NCBI GenBank assembly: GCA_014529385.2
Contig: CM043959.1
Location: 9,946,809 to 10,010,808 of the forward strand
Direction: 5' to 3'
DNA from: Adiantum capillus-veneris
Taxonomy: Eukaryota; Streptophyta; Polypodiopsida; Polypodiales; Pteridaceae
DNA length: 64,000 bases
The position numbers were made by a program, and so were the translations under genes. The notes under the pieces were generated by a model. It was not told where the DNA came from, did no database searches, and saw nothing but the letters and a program-made list of their open reading frames with translations. This document shows, in pieces, positions 23,900 to 36,113 of this stretch (its first letter is position 1; the number at the start of each line of letters is the position of its first letter).

Positions 23900-25057
23900 C
23901 TCTTGTGGTCCACTCAAAACCTGTGACTGTGGCCTCACATTTTGTACAACCACATCATCTTTTACATCAGCCCCAATAGTGCCATGTGCATTACTGTACC
24001 AGCTGCTCATCTCATGAAAGACTACATCTCTGCTCACTCGTAATTCTCGTGTCGTAGGATTGTAGCACCTGTACCCCTTTTGTTCAAGGGAATATCCCAC
24101 AAGAATACATTTCTCTGCTTTAGGATCCAATTTCCTACGCAACTCATCTGGTACATGCACGTAAGCTATGCAGCCAAACACTTTCAAGTGTGCCAAATCA
24201 GGCTTTGTACCTGTAAACTTTTCCTCAGGTGTTACATCATGCACCGCAGCTGTAGGTGTCCTGTTCATAATGTACACAGCTGTATTTATAGCTTCAGCCC
24301 AGAAATGATGAGGCATGTTCTTCTCATTCATCAATGCACGTGCAACCTCTGCAATGTGCCTGTTTTTCCTTTCTGCGACCCCATTCTGCTGTGGAGTATA
24401 TCTGCATGTAAACTGCCTGTGTATACCATGCATTCGTAGAAAATCTGAAAAATCATTGGAGAAGTACTCTCCCCCTCCATCTGACCTCAATGTCTTGATT
24501 TGCATATCTGTCTCCTTCTCAATCATGACTTTGAAGTCTTGAAAGTGACCAAACACTTCACTTTTGTTACGCATGAAGTAGACCCATACTTTCCTTGTAT
24601 GGTCATCAATGAAAGAGACATAATACCTGCAACCATGTATACTTGCAGTATCGGTTGGACCCCAAACATCTGTGTGCACCACCTCAAGTGGCTTTTTACA
24701 TACATTGCGCTCATGTGGAAATGAGCCCTTTGACTGTTTTCCAAACTGGCATGGTGCACACACTTTATGCATACCATCCATCTTAAATTTGGGCAAACCT
24801 TTTACAATCTGTTTTGATTGCATGCTGCGCAATCTCTGCTCATTGACATGGCCAATGCGTTTGTGCCAAATGTCAACATCAGCCACAACACCTGTGCCCT
24901 GTGCAAATAATGCAGCTTTTACCTCAGGCATGTCTACATTCAGCGTAAACATTCTGCCCACACATTTGCCCTCTGTGATCAGCTTACAGCCATTCTGGAA
25001 ATCTTCTACATAACAGCCATTTGGATTGAAGCGAACCTGCAAACCCTGCTCAACCAT
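23900..25057 (-). CDS. copia integrase region
   Basis: The minus strand shows the pre-integrase domain (DIWHKRIGHVNEQRL and CAPCQFGKQ, the HHCC zinc site), then the integrase core with VHTDVWGP, SFIDDHTRKVWVYF, LRSDGGGEYFS and TPQQNGVAERKNR, supplying the DDE residues, then KVFGCIAYVHVP and the C-terminal part. It would insert the cDNA into the host chromosome. Confidence 0.92.
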
Positions 25058-25199
25058 TTGTCCAACAGAAACAAGATTCTTTGTAATGTTTGGGACATGA
25101 AGTACATCTGCTAAGTACTTTGATTTCCCACTCTTCGTATTTAGAGGTATGTCCCCTACATGAGCAATGGGGTGAGCTGTTTCATCTCCTGTCTACACA

Positions 25200-26302
25200 T
25201 AGCCTGACACATCTGGTTTGCGCATATCTCTAAACCACTCTCCATGAGATGTCATGTGATTAGAGGCACCTGAATCCACATACCAAACATCATCTTGGGT
25301 GGAATTCTCTGCAGTCATTGTATTCATTACATGCTGCATAACAAACATGCGCTCGTTTTTGCTGTCATCTGCATCTCTGCTAGTAGATGCATAGTTGCCC
25401 TGTTCTCTCTTTCTACTTGCTTTTCCCTTTGGACAGTCACGTGACATGTGACCTCTTTCACCACAAGTCCAACATTCTCTGCTATCTGGAGTATGTTGCT
25501 GCCTGCTTGATCCTGCACCACGACCTCTTTGACTCCCCCTGCCTTGCGACTGGTTTCCCCTGCCACCTGTATTGTTTTGATTTGATTGACCTTCCAGAAA
25601 TTGGCCCTTGCAACCCCTTGGGCCTCGACCACGACCTCTACCTCTACCTCTGTTGGAGTTAGAATAGAAGGCCTGTTCAGAATTATTTTTGCCATGAGAA
25701 GAAGATGTGTCAAGGTTCTTCTCCTCAAGAATAAGCATAGAAATCAAATCTTGGAACACGGGGATGTCGTCTCTTGTATTCATGGAAGACCTAAAATGTA
25801 CATACTCATCTCCTAGACCATCCAAGCATGCACGGACAATGTCATCGTCTTCCACTGAGACTTTAATAGATCCAAGAGCCTCAATGATACTCTTGATCGT
25901 CAAAGCATAATCATTGATGGAGAGGTTGTTCCTCTTAACCTGATTTAGCTCCGACTTCAGTTGAAGCTTCCTGGCCTTGGTGTTCACCTCGAACACTCTG
26001 CCTAAGTTTTTCCATGCAATGGCGGCGGTTTCAGCATCCTGTAGATAGCCCATCATTCCATCTGTGATGCTCATAGAAAGCCAATACATCACTTTGCTCT
26101 GGCCTTGTTGCCAGTCCCTTAAAGCTTTCCTTTGTTCTGCTGTAGCATTTGCCTCGGGAATCTCTGGTTCCTTTTCATTGTCCCCTTCTACATAGTCCCA
26201 ATAACCTTTTCCTTTTAGGAAATTTGTTATTCTGAACTTCCATGCAGGGTAGTTATTTTTCTCAAGCTTCTCAGTAACAATCTGACTGAAACCGTCAGAC
26301 AT
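25200..26302 (-). CDS. copia gag with start of protease
   Basis: The minus-strand start is MSDGFSQIVTEKLEKNNYPA at 26302. The N-terminal part is the copia gag type (LEKNNYPAWKFRITNFLKGK), followed by the UBN2-like core, an Arg/Gly-rich linker (RGRGRGRGRGPRG, about residues 218-235), a CCHC knuckle CWTCGERGHMSRDC and the protease active-site region WYVDSGASNHM. It would make the particle protein and mature the polyprotein. Element young, coding largely preserved. Confidence 0.9.
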
Positions 26303-26482
26303 CTTGAAGCACTAAGACAAAATAGCTGCAATCTGCAAAAACCTGCAAATCTGCTGAACCTGCTATCGTGGTTCCTGTAACGCTTTCTACACTCAACGAG
26401 TGTCCACAATCAAGTGTTTCACAACCACTGTACTAAGGGATTGTGATGCTCTTGCTCTCTTAGCCTCTCTTGCCTGCACCAG

Positions 26483-26494
26483 GCTCTGATACCA
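26483..26494 (-). other. Primer binding site of the copia element
   Basis: The minus strand reads TGGTATCAGAGC directly after the 5' LTR, complementary to initiator-Met tRNA. Confidence 0.92.
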
Positions 26495-26816
26495 TGTAAA
26501 GAATGAGGATGCAAGAGAGCTACACAAGACAAGCACAAAGCACATAGAGATGGAAAGCTTCTTCTTCTTCTTCACAGAAAAGAGAGTACAAAATGACTAA
26601 GTGCTAAAGCTGAAAAGTAGCACATATGTACATGCGGTCACTAAGTGTGAACTCGCTAGAAGCGTACTAGGCTGGCACTATAAGTGTAGTCCAGCTGTAG
26701 AATCACTGGCAGAGATCCTCCGTGTCGGTCACCTAACGCGCCAGTGAGTAAATGCCGTAAGCGGCCAAGACCCGTAGTGGATGCCAGCTCAAGGTGTAGA
26801 GCTCGACATCTCAACA
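26495..26816 (-). repeat. 5' LTR of the copia element
   Basis: 322 bp. Plus-strand reading starts TGTAAAGAATGAGG and ends GACATCTCAACA. Four substitutions from the partner LTR at 21659-21980. Confidence 0.95.
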
Positions 26817-28730
26817 AAACAGAGAATAGGTAGTTAACTGGAGACAAGGCAGAAGCTGCGAGAAATGATGACAGATTTAAGACTATGCTGAGAATGAAGA
26901 GGGTAGATTACAATGCACTGCTGACTAACCACACTGTATTGAAGGCTTTTCTAACAAAGAGGTATATATGTAATAACCTGGTTGATATTTTGAGTCCAAA
27001 GGCCAATGTCACTCTGAATATGGATAATCTGAAGGCACTTATGGAGACCATGTAGAATGATTTGCAAGAGAAGCTTTCTGAATACAATAGTTCTTTATCA
27101 AATCAAGCTATCCTGGATTATATTGATAAGCAGAATGATCATGATGAGGATTCTAAGAAAGAAGAAGAGAAGGATGAGGATGACCCAATAGATAAACCTG
27201 ATGATGATGATAATACTCCTCCTTCCCAACCTGCGGGCTCTGGTGTTGGTGGATCAGCTGCCTTAGGGGGCAGTCAACCCAACAAAGACCAGCCAAACTA
27301 GTAGCCGGGGGACCAGCGGTCTGATGATCAACAACCAGGCAATGGAGAGATGGACAACATTGGAGGTTCTCCAGTACACTAGTCACAGTGCAGTACATAC
27401 AGAAAAGTAAAAGCCAAGGCTGTAACTGAGTCCTTAACGGGTGATGAGCAACATTGATTACAACTTATCACGCCCAACAAGAGATTAAGACACCAACAAG
27501 CTCCTATTACTAGGATGTATTTGCAGGATGATGCTCTTATCTATGATCTAGAATGCTTTCAAAGGCTATATGTTGGAGCCAGAGAAATGATTCAGCATTG
27601 GAAATCAGCTACCTTCCACGATCAAGAATTATGCAATTGCTTGTATATCCTAGCAAAATCAAGTTGTTGGACAGGGTACCTGAGTGGGTACTAACTTTTG
27701 ATGATAGGATAGTCAATCCACACTGGCAGAGATAGTCCACTGCAAACCAAAATTCTCTAGCCCTTGAACTAGATCTACTACTTGGGAACATGCCTACATA
27801 TAAGTGCATGAATGAAGTGAGAAATCAATTGAGAGTTGTTTTACTTTTAATGCAAATTGCAAGAGGAATTTTGGACTAGAGAGTGCAGGCTATTATTGAA
27901 GATCACACTTCCAACAATTAAGGACCTTGGACTCAAATGATAGTAGGAGAACACGCAACTGCTCTTCGAAGACTCTTTCAACTAGTCCGAGTTACTAGGA
28001 AGTTGATGCAGCAGGAGAACTAGGCTGTTCTCAATTTTCTAGAATTTGTGCTCGATTCTTCAGTTCTCCTGTATGAATTGCCTGCTAAAGAAGTTGAACT
28101 GCCCAAATATTTTCAGTTTTGTATCCTTAGCATCCAGAACTAGTGGATCGGCTCACCTACTTCAATGTTGTATGAACAAGCCACTGTAGAATGGAAAACC
28201 TGCCAAACATTGATCAATGATGCTCTCAAACTGAATGATGTCATAGAACTACAAGGAGAAATGTAGAGGGTTAAACTGTGTATGGGACAGTGGGAGATCT
28301 GGCTCCGTGGTTTAACAAAGATCACAAATCAGTTTCTTCAAATGACTGTAGAGTCTTCCAAGATCCCTGAAAAGGATATCACTGCTAAACTAGGACCGGG
28401 GCCACAATACAAAGAAATGACAGAGATTCTCTTTGAAGAAAGAATTAAAACAAATCAGCCTCTTCTGTAGGGATGGATCCACACATTCTTTCATTGTCAA
28501 AAATTGGCCAGAACCCATCTGATAAAGGGAAGATGCACTCTGTATGATCCCAATACTAAAACCTACAATACTCTCATGCCTTATGAATTTGAGATGTCTA
28601 CTGAAAGGCGCGATCAGCTAGAGGAGGAGGCCATTTATAGACTTATCCAAAAGGACAATGTTGGCACTGGGACTTCTGAGGCACCACCACAGAAGAACGG
28701 CAAGAGAAAGCAGGTTTAGTGGAAGGATAC
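26817..28730 (+). pseudogene. Post-integrase coding region of element B, second part
   Basis: Continues on the far side of the copia. It shows a charged helical part (LQEKLSEYNSSLSNQ near 27070), a strongly acidic linker (DDPIDKPDDDDN near 27190), a Gly/Ser/Pro-rich stretch, then a globular-looking part ending in a basic tail (NGKRKQV near 28710). No known domain recognised. Fossil. Confidence 0.5.
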
Positions 28731-29025
28731 TGGGTAGTTCGATCTCAGAATCAGACGGTGGATTTTCCGAGTGAGGCATGGATTTTCTTTGGTTCAGCAT
28801 CCTTGAAAATTACAACTATAGGGGTTTCAAGCACTCAACAAGCATGAAGTATGGTATAAAGCTAGCAATATTGAAAGAGTATCACCGTGAGGAACATCGG
28901 CCAAACCAGTAACCAATAGGGTTTAGGGTTTAGACCAACCAAAAGGCTGGATGGCTTCCTCAAACACCAAATCTGAATCAAGCGGTGGATTTTTTTCCAA
29001 AAATTCAGGAGTTATACCAAAATTC

Positions 29026-29042
29026 AAGAAAGGAGGGAAGGA
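29026..29042 (+). other. Polypurine tract of element B
   Basis: An all-purine run, AAGAAAGGAGGGAAGGA, lies immediately before the TGTAGAAGG that starts the 3' LTR remnant (29043-29093). This is the standard position for plus-strand priming. Confidence 0.75.
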
Positions 29043-29093
29043 TGTAGAAGGCGAGATCTGTCCCTTAGAAGGCTAAACAGCGGATCAGTCACA
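29043..29093 (+). repeat. 3' LTR remnant of element B
   Basis: About 50 bases matching the 5' LTR start at 13082. After CAGTCACA the sequence switches to protease coding sequence of the element C/D family. Confidence 0.75.
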
Positions 29094-31989
29094 AGCTTTC
29101 AAGGGACATCAAGCCTCTTTTACTCCCTTCATTGGGAATTTGAGGCTTCATGTCCAAATCTATGTCGACAAAGAAGACTTTTTCATCTCTCAGCTCCAAC
29201 ATGAGGATGTTATCCTAGGGTCAGTATGGTTCAACCACATGGCTGCCAACATGAAGTTCCCTGAAAGGAGAATCTACTTCACCTAAAGGGAAAAGAGCAT
29301 GTACATAGATGCTAATGAGTCAAGGAACACCATATCCCTAGTAAACACGCTTGCTTTTGACAAGTCAATGAAAGCTCTATTTTAGCGTATATGATTTTTG
29401 TTAGAGAATTTGTAAATGATTCTAATGTTTTCACAAGTAGCAAAAACAGAATCAAGAGGAATAGAATTGTATAATTTCCTATATGGATTCCAAGGTTCTT
29501 TCATTGATTACATCCCAAGTGAGCTACCTCCAAAATGAGGGTATGATGACCATGCAATAGAGCTTCTATTAGGAAGCTCACCGCCTTATAAATCTCCTTT
29601 TTGAGTTTCACAAGCTCAACAAAAGGAGAGCATGAGGCAAGTGCATGAATTGGTGGATAAAGGGATATGGTGAGACCTAGATCCTCTCCATTCTGTTCAC
29701 CAGTACTTTTATTGCAAAAGACAGATGGCACATATCACATGTCTGTCAACTATAGAGCACTAAATAGGATCACTATTAAAAAAAACATTTCCCATGCCGC
29801 GGATAGAAGATCTATTTGATAAGTTACAATTTTTGGCCTAGCAAATTCTCCAGTCACATTCAAACTCATGATGGACAAAAATCTTCAAGCCACTTAAATT
29901 CTCTTGAGGAGTACAAATGACACCTCTAGGTAATCTTTCAGGTTGTGAGGGAGAATAAGCTTTTTATTAATCAAAAGAAAAGTGATTTTTTCCTACAAGA
30001 CATTCAATATTTAGGTCAAATTATCTCTCAAGATGGTATATGTATGAATCCATAAAAGTTGAAGGTAATAAAATCATGGCCTAATCCAAGGAATTTACGT
30101 GAGCTCAGAAGCTTTATTAGTATGTGTGCATACTATAGATGCTTCATAGAAAAACTCTCTCAAATAGTAGGACCGTTGCATGACTTAACAAGGATAAACG
30201 TTAAGTACTCATGGACTTTTGAAGAACAAAATGCTTTTAACAAGCTCAAAGAGAATCTTACCTCCCAACCAATCCTTATGCTTTTGGATCTCTCAAAGCC
30301 ATGGTCCAATGTGATGCTTGTGGTCATTTCCATGGAGCAGTTTTTATTCAAGAAGGGCATGCCATAGCCTATGAGATCCGAAGGCTCAATGTCGATGAGC
30401 GGGTATTGGGCATATAAAAAAAATAGCTTTTCGCTATTCTACATGTCCTAGAAACATGGAAGCACTATCTCTTGGGGGCTCCATTCATCCTATGAATGGA
30501 TCACAAATTCTCAAGAACTTCATGACGCAAAACAAGCTCTCCAACAAACAAATGAGGTGGGAAAATTTTCTTTTGCAATTTAAATTTCATATTCCTCACA
30601 TTGCTGGCAAGCACAATCAAGTGATCGATGCACTTTCACAACGGCCAAGGGTAAATGTGGTGTCTATAGCAACTCACAATGATCTATCTTTTATGATAGA
30701 TGAGTTTACTACTGAACAACACTTTAAGTAGGTAATTATAGCCTTGCATTAGGGAAGGAAGAAAAGGAACCATTCACCTTGAAGGATGGTTATCTTCCAG
30801 ATGGCAGTAGGATATGTGTTACTCACCCATACAATAAGAAAGTCATGTATGAATCTCATTCTTGTCCTCATGCATGGCAAAGAGGGATTCCATAATCTAC
30901 TCTTCAAGGAGTAGAAATGTATTTATGTTGGTCTACCATGGAAAGTAAACATATAAGAGCATGTTTCAAAGTACGTGGTATACCAAAAATTGAAAATTGA
31001 TTCAGGGAAGCAACTTGGACTGTTTTAGTCGATAGGCTTAGCAAGAAAACACACTCTATGCCTGTCAAAAAGACTATTAAGGCACATCAAACGGCAATCT
31101 TCTTTAGTTCTCAACTTTTCAAGTATCATGGCTTACCAACATCCATAGTGTCGGACAAATCTCCTAGAATGACTAGTAATTTCTAGAAGGGTCTCTTTGA
31201 GAATCTAGGAAGTAGATTAAATTTCTCTTTTTGCCTATCATCCACAAAGGGATGACCAAAGTGAAATAACTTCTCGAATGATTCTTGAATCTACTAAAAT
31301 TCTATGTCATGGAAGTAGATCAATGTTCTCAATGAGAGAAGTACCTACCTCTTATAGAGTATGCTTACAATATGACATTGTACATACTTCTACGGGGAAA
31401 GCACCTTTCGAATTCGAGGTTAACACTAGTCCTATAAAAAATCAACCACTTTTGTGGCTTTTTGAGACTTTTGTAAAAAAAATTCTCAGCACTATGTTAG
31501 TTATCTAAATAGAAAATGATTTCAGGGTATTCTGATCAACACTCAATATGAGTTGATAAAAAATAGTACAGAGCTAAATGAAGATGTGTTTCCATTGCCA
31601 TGTTCTACAACTAATTTGTGCGGATGGACAAAATTTTTCTATTTTATTTTAAAAGTAAATCAAATCATTGCTAAGCAAGCCCAAACTTCTTCCAAAAATT
31701 CCTCAATAGGTAAGTAATAGATGTACCAAGCTTTTTTAACCCATATACAAAGATTATCGACATTTTTTACTTCTCCAAGTTAAGTGGTGCAGTTTTACGT
31801 AAAGTTTACTAATTTTTTAAAAAGTAAATATTTTATTTTTTAGCTTTTCATGTCAAGACTTACAAGACTTACTTAAATATAGCCAAGACTTACAAGAATC
31901 TTTTCGAAATATTAAGAAGGTTATATCCATCTCGCAGCAAAGGCAAAAAGTGTTGCTGCTAATAAGCACATAATAGCCTTAGCCTTTAA

Positions 31990-33328
31990 CACTAGAATGG
32001 TAACCTAATAGGACATAAAAGTGTCCTTTCAGGGTTTTGGGAAGAAATTCCAAAACCATAGTAGAACCACTCATTTTGAAAAATCCTTTCATGAGATTAT
32101 AGTTCAATAACTACTACATATGGAAAAAATGAGAAACTTGTAATTTTGCTCATCCCTTGGTCACTACAAGCCTCGAAAGTTGATGGACCAGTGCATTTTG
32201 CCCAAAACAGCAATTTCTTACGGTTGATTGTATATAAATAAGAGTGGGGATTTTTTGTAGGACATGAGATAAAATGCCCCGTTAACTTCAATGGGTTGGT
32301 GACCAAAACATATGGTTTCTTTTACCTCACTATTTTTTTTTTGGGCAAAAAAAATAGGTACAAAAATGTTGCATTTTTTCCATTCTTCGGACCTATCATC
32401 AAAGTTTCTATAGTCACACTCAATACAGATACTATATACATGTTTTCTTAGTTCCCTTTGGGCCTTTGGATTCAAAAGGAGCCATGGAGCATGTCAAAAG
32501 GATAATGGATCTCTTACAATTGGAACCTTGGGGGCAATGATAAAGTGATAAATACAGCAAAAATGAAAAAACTAGGTTTAGCATACTGACCTCTAGAAAC
32601 CCATAGAAACTACTCAATATCTAGCCAAGTTTGTAGTCTATGATTAGATATGGTTAGTACCTACAAAATACACACAATTGGCCTATGAAACTAGCAATAT
32701 TGAGAAAGTTATACTTGCTACTCTAAAATGTATTGTATTCTTCAGCAATCAAAAAACTCAACCATCATCATATACTATGCTATATAGCATATTAGGTCCC
32801 CCAAAACTCAAGGAAGATTATCTTTATGTTATACATTACACTTACACAATCAAAAATGAATTTGGATATCAAGAAAGCCACCAAAAAATTCATAAAAGTG
32901 CTAATTTTGGTCAAAAAACAGGATTATGTAACTCTTGTAAATTGGTCATAACTTTCAATTTTAACACTTAGCTCTCCCTACAAGCATCAAAACATGTTGA
33001 GAACTATGAAGGCCTAACCTCTAGCCATTTAAACCTCACAAACATGAAGTTTAGAGTGGTATAGTTGCCAAAAATTGGAAAAAAGCCAAAAACAGGACCC
33101 GTTTCTTCACACATTTTAGGTTCAAAAATGTTGTGCAAGAGTAAGGTTAATGGTGAGATCGATACTCCAAAAAAAATACTAAGTTTTTTTCAGCTCATAA
33201 GGCAACTTTATGGATATATAGCACCTAGAAATTCATTTTCATACTCTTCCAATAATTCAACAAAATGGTCACTTAACAGGACACAAAAGTGTCCAAGGAC
33301 ATAAAAGTGTCCTGTTACCATTCTAGTG
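31990..33328. mobile_element. Non-autonomous TIR element, TTAA-flanked, copy 1
   Basis: The left end reads CACTAGAATGGTAAC and the right end is its inverse, GTTACCATTCTAGTG. Both are flanked by TTAA (31986-31989 and 33329-33332). Inside each end is a small hairpin-forming motif, GGACAyAAAAGTGTCC. Length 1339. No transposase ORF. It interrupts element C between integrase and chromodomain. The TTAA flank suits a piggyBac-like target duplication; the CACTA-like first bases would instead suggest En/Spm, but the 3-bp flanks do not match. Confidence 0.75.
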
Positions 33329-33499
33329 TTAAGAAAAATGATTGGGTCTTGCCAAAGTTTCTCAAGGCTCATCTAAGGCATACTACGGGCAAGAATCCTA
33401 CGAGCCACTAAGAGTAGTATGCTAAACTAGCAAAAAGATACTATGGTCCTTTCTTTTAAAACTCTTAGCCAATCAATGAGATGGCTTATAAGTTAAAGT

Positions 33500-33760
33500 T
33501 GCTCAACCATTGGCTCATTCACAATGCTAAACATGTGAGCCTACTCAAGCCTTACGAAGGAGAGCCACCAAAAGAACCAATAATGGAGAACCTACCAGAG
33601 ATCGAAGATCAAGAAGATGTGTTGTAGCCTGAATCGATTCTTTGACACGAAGACAAGGTACTAAGAAATGGTAACATTCTCCAATGACATATTGTTAAGT
33701 TAAATAATTATCCTTTGAAAGATGCTAGATGGATGCAATGGACCTAACTTAAGGATAATA
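33500..33760 (+). pseudogene. Chromodomain-like C-terminus of element C integrase
   Basis: After HVSLLKPYEGEPPKEPI and an acidic PEIEDQEDVL stretch come HEDKVLRNGN and KLNNYPLKDARWMQW, which fit the aromatic-rich chromodomain seen at the end of plant chromovirus integrases. In that family it targets integration to marked chromatin. Fossil. Confidence 0.65.
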
Positions 33761-34949
33761 TGAACCTTGTCAATGCTTACAATGCTACACTAGAGTAAGA
33801 AAATGACAATGCATTTTAAATGGACAATGTTTTTGACTTATAAGACTCATTGTCTTTCTTTTATTGCACAAAATTTAAGAAGTATGCATGCTTAGGATCA
33901 TGTTTGTGGTGACAACGCCTCCCAAAAACCAAGGAACTTGTCAATCTACTTTGGAAGTTTGATATGGACTGAAGAGTAGACATGCTTGCCGTAGCTAAGT
34001 CTCTCGAGCACCAAATGGATTATTCATCCATTCTGGAATGATGTCGTAGGGTAAAAAAGGATCCTCTACCCACTAAGAAACATGAACTAATCACTAGGAT
34101 TTATCTTCTCGACCTCATAGTCGAGGACGACTATGATTTCAAGAGAGACGTAATGTCATAAAATATAATATCTAACTTTACCAACAACTGATTTTCTCTT
34201 ATTAAACTCATCATTTAATATGGAAATATAAAAGGGAAACAAGAGTTAGGATATAGATATGTGCTTCTAGACCTATCTCAATAGTGGACCAAAAGGAGAA
34301 ATGGTTGCATCTCAATAGGGGTCCAAAAGAAGACGGTCTACCAAAGAGCAATGTGCAATAAGTGCTTCTAGAGTTACCTCAACAAGGGACCAAGATGAGA
34401 GATGGTTACATCTCAATAGTGGTCAAAAAGGAGGTATTCTATCAAAGAGCAACGTGCATATGATGGAGCTTAAAGTCCTAGGGTTAGCTTCATTAAAAAC
34501 CTCCAAAAGTTAGTGTTAAAAAGTCCTTTGACCTTAGGCAAGCTAAGGCTGACCTTGAGGTGAGAATCCTACCCAAGCATGAGGTGCTTTTTGGCTTGCT
34601 AAGTGTTAGTGGGAACCTTGTCCAAAAGCTTGGGTTCTTCTCACATGCTTAAATGACTAAGGTTCTTGAAGTATTCAATTCAAAAATAAACTCTCAAGAG
34701 GCATCAACGTTTCCATGCTTGATTGATTAAGTGCTTGAAGTATGCAAATCAAACCAATTAACTTAATAAGCATAAAAGACACATGTTCAAATGATCCTCC
34801 ACATGTGGCCCTCATGATGTGCTCGAATGCTATTGGATAGGTTTTAAAAGGGTCCAATGAGAATTTAGAAACATAAAAATAAATAGTTAAGTTCTTTCTC
34901 CCAAAGAGGAAAAAGAGGATACATGTACAAATGAAATAATTAAATAATA

Positions 34950-35022
34950 CAAGAGAGAGAGAGAGAGGTGTGGACCAAGCATGAGAGGGGCGTATACTCT
35001 CCCACACACACACACACACACA
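34950..35022. repeat. (GA)n and (CA)n microsatellites in the LTR of element C
   Basis: A short GA run at about 34950-34968 and a CA run at about 35003-35023. Element D's LTR has short CA tracts at the same place. Confidence 0.9.
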
Positions 35023-35219
35023 CTATCTCATTGTGTGAAGTGCAAAGTGCAAGATCTCCATCTCTTTCTCTAAGCTTGTTGCTAAGTGGAGAGCCTACAC
35101 CAACACTCTTGGCTATGGAATGCAAATCCAACAAAGAGACATGCTTCAATGCTTAAGCTTGCCATCTTCTTCATCTTCATTACTATGCTACTATGCTATG
35201 CTAAGCAAGATAAATTATG

Positions 35220-35507
35220 GGGTGAAAGCATGTTAACCTGTCGCGTTTTTTGTGCTAGTTAGCAGTTTCAAGTTAGCACATCTTCAAAAAGTTGGGCGTC
35301 CGGTAAATTTTTTACAAATAAGATCAAAATTTGTCGGAGGTTGTACATTTGGATTCCTTGTTTCAAGTGCTTTCTATTGATATATCATATGTCATAGATC
35401 TTGGAGATGTAGCTCAAGTTATTGTACTAGTTAGCATATGTAAAAATTGTGATAGTTAGCATTGTCCGGGACATGAAAAAGCATGACAAGTTAACATGCT
35501 TTCACCC
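35220..35507. mobile_element. 288-bp MITE in the LTR of element C
   Basis: TIRs of about 23 bp (GGGTGAAAGCATGTTAACCT and its inverse, one mismatch), 4-bp flanking repeat TATG. The homologous LTR of element D at about 52845 has the uninterrupted site (GTTATGATAAGTG), which confirms insertion. No coding capacity. Superfamily not assigned. Confidence 0.85.
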
Positions 35508-36113
35508 TATGATAAGTGAGGAACTATTTCTTTCTCCTATGGATGATCCTTCTTCCTCTTCTCTACCCTCATTCCCCGCTAGCTCTCTCCACCTTCGAAG
35601 GTATTTGAGACGCTGGGACTGAGGCTTGGGATAGTTAATTCTTTTTGCCAAGCTTATGTTATGCTCATGATGCATGAATCTTACTTCACCAAGGTCACAA
35701 GGAATGCAAAGATTGTATTGTACCAAGTCTCTCTTGATGGGAGAATCTATAATACAAACACCTTTTGGAGGGGGCACCGGCTCCAAGTAAATCTGGTCCT
35801 CAACTATTGGCATGTTCTCTAATACTCTCTCTCTTGCAAAAGTATTGTTCATGCCAAGTTAATTAAGTACTACGTTTATGTTTCTGCCATCAATTAAGTT
35901 CACCCTCTGTGTTATCAAAGTGATCTCACAAAAATGCTCACTCTAATTCTCTTAATTTCTCTATTCTCAAAGTTCATAGGCCATTTCCATTACATCTCTT
36001 TTTGCAAAACCTCAGCCACATCCCTAGGGTTAGGAAGGTTTCTTAAGAAAAGACTCCATAGGCACAAAAATTCATTTGTATATACATGATAATCATTAAA
36101 CATCTTTTCCTTC

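Larger units (their letters stand above)
21659..26816 (-). mobile_element. Ty1/copia retrotransposon, nearly whole, nested in element B
   Basis: Full-length 5158-bp element on the minus strand: LTRs of 322 bp at both ends (TG...CA), 5-bp target duplications AAACA at 21654-21658 and 26817-26821, PBS next to the 5' LTR and polypurine tract next to the 3' LTR. Domain order gag, protease, integrase, RT, RNase H is copia order. The LTRs differ at four positions (1.2%), so it is young: very roughly 0.5 million years at a grass-like rate, more at a slower rate. It looks almost whole, with about two or three breaks in its coding sequence. Confidence 0.97.
13082..29093 (+). mobile_element. Ty3/gypsy retrotransposon B, long, with extra post-integrase coding region (fossil)
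   Basis: Order on the plus strand: 5' LTR, gag, protease, RT, RNase H, integrase, then about 3.4 kb of further coding-like sequence, polypurine tract and the first ~50 bases of the 3' LTR. The 3' LTR is cut off where element C begins. The RT, RNase H (DFEFRIFRKHGKSHCGVDFL) and integrase look like the non-chromovirus (Athila/Tat-type) branch; the lineage is inferred. Without the copia nested at 21659-26816, the element is about 10.9 kb. It is old, with many breaks (well over ten). Confidence 0.8.
29094..35994 (+). mobile_element. Ty3/gypsy chromovirus-type element C, 5'-truncated (fossil)
   Basis: It starts abruptly in protease coding sequence (matching element D at 55.31 kb), then RT (about 29.6-30.0 kb), RNase H (about 30.1-30.7 kb, HIAGKHNQVIDALSQRP), integrase (about 30.8-31.5 kb), a chromodomain-like tail (33.5-33.75 kb) and a 3' LTR (34154-35994). 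It has the same family as A and D. Its 5' half is absent; the left junction lies inside element B's 3' LTR. A TIR element (31990-33328) and a MITE (35220-35507) are inserted in it. Old, with many breaks (well over ten). Confidence 0.88.
34154..35994 (+). repeat. 3' LTR of element C
   Basis: Starts TGTCATAAAATATAATATC and ends CCATTACA. It matches the 5' LTR of element D (51732-53337) end to end. The extra length (1841 against 1606) is explained largely by the MITE at 35220-35507. Confidence 0.85.

Noticed and set aside
22988-25013. Plus-strand ORFs of up to 192 aa opposite the copia genes
   Set aside because: They are antisense shadows of well-supported integrase and RT coding sequence; no motifs of their own.
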